From NCBI GenBank assembly GCA_029256645.1, contig JAQSXM010000108.1, positions 1 through 9,078 on the forward strand: 9,078 bases of DNA, read 5' to 3'. Numbering within the stretch: the stretch's first letter is position 1; each line of letters begins with the position of its first letter. A model generated the notes under the pieces. That model did no database searches. It was not told where the DNA came from and was given only the letters and a program-made list of their open reading frames with translations. Shown here piece after piece: positions 7,225 to 9,078 of the stretch. Source of the DNA: Sporomusa sp. (GTDB lineage: Bacteria; Bacillota_C; Negativicutes; Sporomusales; Sporomusaceae). The position numbers and the translations under genes were made by a program.

Positions 7225-7259
7225 GAACAAAGAAGTATCGGCTCTATGCCGATACTTCT
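7225..7259 (-). terminator. Perfect 12-bp hairpin with T-rich tail on the minus strand
   Basis: AGAAGTATCGGC (7231-7242) and GCCGATACTTCT (7248-7259) are exact inverted copies around a 5-base loop. Leftward, the stem is followed by TTGTTC, and the last stem bases are TTCT, giving a moderately T-rich terminator tail (on the plus strand the tail is GTTTAGG). It begins 13 bases after the stop of the small ORF at 7273-7353. It shares GCCGATAC with the terminator at 5380-5421. It could instead be a regulator-binding site. Confidence 0.6.
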
Positions 7260-7272
7260 GTTTAGGAATCGC

Positions 7273-7353
7273 TTAACCCTTTAATTTTCCTACGCGCTCC
7301 TTACGAACAGCAGCAACGTCCCTTCGTTGTTTACGAGGAGCTCGTTTGATCAT
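7273..7353 (-). CDS. Possible small ORF, 26-residue highly basic peptide
   Basis: From ATG at 7353 to TAA at 7273 the minus strand encodes 26 residues, 11 of them K or R (for example MIKRAPRKQRR at the N-terminus and GKLKG at the end), with no membrane segment. There is an in-frame stop two codons before the ATG, so it is not the tail of a longer visible gene. A putative extended -10 promoter lies about 57 bases upstream and a strong hairpin lies 13 bases downstream, which together frame it as a transcription unit. The ribosome binding site is weak (AATGGTTG). The same bases can form an imperfect hairpin (GCTCCT 7296-7301 with AGGAGC 7336-7341; CAACG 7314-7318 with CGTTG 7325-7329), so the product may be a small RNA instead. 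No function is recognised. Confidence 0.3.
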   Translation of the reverse strand: MIKRAPRKQRRDVAAVRKERVGKLKG

Positions 7354-7409
7354 CAATCAACCATTACTTAATAATTGGTTCAAATTAATTAACCATCACC
7401 GCTAACAGT

Positions 7410-7418
7410 AGTATACCA
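7410..7418 (-). promoter_or_regulatory. Extended -10 promoter element (TGG TATACT)
   Basis: On the minus strand TATACT (7410-7415, 5 of 6 to TATAAT) is preceded by TGG (7416-7418), forming the extended TGN -10 motif that can work without a good -35; none is seen upstream. Transcription would begin near 7403 and run through the small ORF to the hairpin at 7231-7259, an RNA of about 180 bases. It could also feed the regulator gene if the hairpin is read through. Confidence 0.4.
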
Positions 7419-7593
7419 AAAGGACGCGTGGGGCATTACTGACATTGGCTAAGATGAAATGCTCAGACAAAAACCAAAAAGTTTATACCATAAAATACCG
7501 GGTGGCTTTGATGCTCATAGACAGTTAAGATTCCGCTGACTCTCAATATTAAATTTACTGCACCAGCAATGCCAAGAAAATTACCAAAGGTAC

Positions 7594-7783
7594 GGTTGGC
7601 GCATAGCCAATTTTTCCGTGGTTTTAGGCTGCAAAACAGTTCCGCCTTGTTCGTATTAAACTATGTGAAAGCACGTATCTTCCTCTGGAGGAAGGTGCCG
7701 AACCCGCGAGGCGGAAGGAGCCTCGACAGCAGACATCACCGGCCGATTGGGCTCAGTCTGCTATTGCTGTCGGTCGCCAAACC
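7594..7783 (+). ncRNA. Candidate structured non-coding RNA of unknown family
   Basis: The two ends pair: GGTTGGCG (7594-7601) with CGCCAAACC (7775-7783, one bulged A). Inside, TTCCGCCT (7640-7647) pairs with AGGCGGAA (7709-7716) and GTTCG (7649-7653) with CGAAC (7699-7703). These enclose two hairpins, TATGTG-AAAG-CACGTA (7662-7677) and CTTCCT-CTGG-AGGAAG (7679-7694), giving a junction-like fold. A third domain pairs AGCAGAC (7728-7734) with GTCTGCT (7756-7762), or GACAGC (7725-7730) with GCTGTC (7766-7771). A T-G pair in one hairpin is allowed only if the plus strand is transcribed, and five Ts follow at 7790-7794. CGAGGC/GCCTCG (7707-7725) competes with the long helix. No known riboswitch, SRP, RNase P, tmRNA or 6S core was recognised, and no clear promoter was found. 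A 76-codon plus-strand ORF across it looks spurious. Confidence 0.4.
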
Positions 7784-7838
7784 AACATATTTTTCGTAAC
7801 TAACAGGATGTGCTTATCTGTTTAAACGACCGTCTTTC

Positions 7839-9078
7839 TTAGAACTTGTACGTCAATTGCATTCTCGTATAATCTCCCAGTTTGAAATCCTCTGCTCCAT
7901 ACAGCGTATCTCGTTTGCCTGTGCCTTTCGCATCAAAGGTATAGAACGCTTCTAACAGGAAGTCTTTGGCCGGTACATAGCCGACTCCCAGCGTAAAGCT
8001 GCGGATACCATCCAGATACCGGTCCGGTACTCCTTCGGTGCCGTTGCCGCCAAAGAACGCACCATGATCAAAGCGCTTGTAGTCGGCAAAGGCATTCCAG
8101 CTGCCCGGGTGATCCGTATCGCTATGACCTATATCCACACGGGCTACCCAGAACCGCGGTGTTCCGCCCGCTTCCCGGCCGGCTAGCGTAAAGTCCGACG
8201 TTCCCGCTGTGTGGTTATATAGCGTTTTCCCATTCATGAACCGGCCAAAATCAGTCAGGTTCTGTCCCAGGTCATAGGACAAGGTGATTTGATCATTGAG
8301 CTTCCATTTTGCCCCCACGCCGACGACATTGGCCAGCTGATCAAAGTCATATACGTCATTGGTATCGCCATTGGCTACCGCTATGCTGTGCTGCTTGTCA
8401 TTGACAGAACGTAAATACCAGGCCTGGATTCCCAGATTATCGCCGATCTGCTGTTTTGCCTGGGCAAATACAGCATTATTTATGGACGGGATCCGGTCCT
8501 GTACCAGTACCGTACCTTCTACTGACAGAATTTCTCCCAGTTCCTCCAACAGCGCTAAGGGCAGAGAACTGTTGTCCTCCGGCTGCCAGGTAGTTCCTGC
8601 CAGCAAATTAACAAGAGCCTGAACCGCAGATCCTATATCAGCATCAACGAGGTACCCCCTATTGTTAACCGCCGTACCAGCAGAAAACCGTTTCCACGAG
8701 CTTACCATTTTCAAGGAATTCTGCCGATCCCATAAGGAGGTAATGGCCTTGGCCTCCGCTTCCTCCTTCGTAAGTGTTATAAAATCACTTGCGCTGACTT
8801 CATCTATGGGTATCACATAGTTTTCACTCCCCATAGGCTGTAACACCTGATCGCCCGTGTATTCTCCATAGCCCAGGAAGGTGCTTTCGAAAGTATATTT
8901 TCCTTCGGACAGCAGAAACGTGTTCGCATACGTGCCTATATTGACTGACGCTGAACCACTTGTTTCCAAAGAGGATTCTATTTTATTCCATACACTTTCT
9001 GCGGCCTGTTCCAATGCTTCCTGATTAAACCAGTCTGCATAGGAAATTTTCGCCGTAGAATTGTTCAAATACGGACTT
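7839..9078 (-). CDS. Outer-membrane beta-barrel protein (porin-like), partial: C-terminal 412 residues
   Basis: The frame is open to the right edge (last visible residues upstream SPYLNNS), so the N-terminus, signal peptide and any SLH domain are outside the window; the TTG at 9066-9068 should not be taken as the start. The last 200 or so residues show alternating hydrophobic/polar strands with aromatic girdles (for example VVGVGAKWKLNDQITLSYDL, RFWVARVDIGHS, WNAFADYKRF, SFTLGVGYVP). The protein ends in YTRMQLTYKF, the C-terminal aromatic beta-signal used for Bam-dependent outer-membrane insertion. This resembles the OmpM-type and putative porins of Negativicutes. The first 190 or so visible residues are less barrel-like, acidic and helical in places (NQEALEQAAESVWNKIE, TKEEAEAKAITSLWD). 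Likely role: outer-membrane channel or tether. It is separated from the regulator by 692 bases and is probably unrelated to the transporter operon. Confidence 0.85.
   Translation of the reverse strand, partial: SPYLNNSTAKISYADWFNQEALEQAAESVWNKIESSLETSGSASVNIGTYANTFLLSEGKYTFESTFLGYGEYTGDQVLQPMGSENYVIPIDEVSASDFITLTKEEAEAKAITSLWDRQNSLKMVSSWKRFSAGTAVNNRGYLVDADIGSAVQALVNLLAGTTWQPEDNSSLPLALLEELGEILSVEGTVLVQDRIPSINNAVFAQAKQQIGDNLGIQAWYLRSVNDKQHSIAVANGDTNDVYDFDQLANVVGVGAKWKLNDQITLSYDLGQNLTDFGRFMNGKTLYNHTAGTSDFTLAGREAGGTPRFWVARVDIGHSDTDHPGSWNAFADYKRFDHGAFFGGNGTEGVPDRYLDGIRSFTLGVGYVPAKDFLLEAFYTFDAKGTGKRDTLYGAEDFKLGDYTRMQLTYKF

Larger units (their letters stand above)
7147..7838. other. 692-base intergenic region without a standard protein gene
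   Basis: No ORF here resembles a known protein. Reading from left to right it contains two small inverted repeats and a TTGACA hexamer just upstream of the regulator; a perfect 12-bp hairpin (7231-7259); a 26-codon basic ORF on the minus strand (7273-7353); an AT-rich stretch (about 7355-7395); an extended -10 promoter on the minus strand (7410-7418); a featureless 170 bases; and a strongly base-paired segment (7594-7783). The porin gene (stop at 7839) has no obvious intrinsic terminator of its own immediately downstream. No insertion-sequence ends, CRISPR repeats or tRNA genes were seen. Confidence 0.7.

Noticed and set aside
7369..7392. Bacillus PucR-box-like sequence (TTGGTT at 7375-7380, GGTTAA on the other strand nearby)
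   Set aside because: Two mismatches to the remembered consensus in an AT-rich stretch more than 200 bases from the gene; chance is likely.
7454..7528. 24-residue plus-strand ORF (starts MKCSDKNQ)
   Set aside because: No ribosome binding site, no nearby promoter or terminator, and a length expected by chance.
7594..7615. Plus-strand terminator (GGTTGGC, GCATA, GCCAATT followed by Ts)
   Set aside because: The stem has only five Watson-Crick pairs plus wobbles, and the same bases form a better end helix with 7775-7783; no plus-strand gene upstream needs it.
7569..7799. 76-codon plus-strand ORF
   Set aside because: Composition is Arg/Leu/Ser-rich without domain pattern, there is no ribosome binding site, and it crosses the base-paired candidate RNA, which better explains the segment.
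9066..9068. TTG as start of the porin-like gene
   Set aside because: The frame stays open to the window edge and no ribosome binding site can be seen in the ten bases beyond; a signal peptide is needed and is absent, so the gene must begin outside the window.

Overview
The window reads as chromosomal DNA from a moderate-GC, diderm Firmicute, most likely of the class Negativicutes (Sporomusa/Pelosinus-like). Two things point there together. The regulator, lipoprotein and Shine-Dalgarno style is Firmicute-like: AGGAGG-type ribosome binding sites and a PucR/CdaR-type activator. At the right edge there is a C-terminal outer-membrane beta-barrel protein ending in the aromatic residue F, which a monoderm Firmicute would not have. 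The genus is an inference from these features, not a database match.

All supported protein genes lie on the minus strand, so transcription runs from right to left. From right to left the order is: the C-terminal part of an outer-membrane porin-like gene (7839 to the right edge); a 692-base non-coding stretch (7147-7838); a PucR-family regulator (5542-7146); a 235-base leader region with a strong intrinsic terminator (5307-5541); then a tightly packed operon. The operon holds a solute-binding lipoprotein, LivH and LivM permeases, LivG and LivF ATPases, and an M20 metallohydrolase cut by the left edge. Gaps inside the operon range from about 20 bases to overlaps of 7 and 62 bases, and ribosome binding sites sit inside the preceding genes, so the genes are probably co-transcribed and partly translationally coupled.

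The operon is a complete ABC importer of the hydrophobic amino acid transporter (HAAT/Liv) family joined to an ArgE/DapE-like hydrolase, with a PucR-type regulator directly upstream. The simplest reading is a regulated uptake-and-hydrolysis module. A lipoprotein captures an amino-acid-like or N-acyl/amide compound, LivHM with LivGF import it, and the M20 enzyme cleaves an amide bond in the cytoplasm. The substrate cannot be read from the sequence.

The least explained part is 7147-7838. It holds (a) an apparent small minus-strand transcription unit with an extended -10 promoter, a 26-codon very basic ORF and a perfect 12-bp hairpin, and (b) a roughly 190-base segment (7594-7783) whose ends pair and which contains several nested helices, a candidate structured RNA on the plus strand. 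These two are the best candidates for something undescribed.
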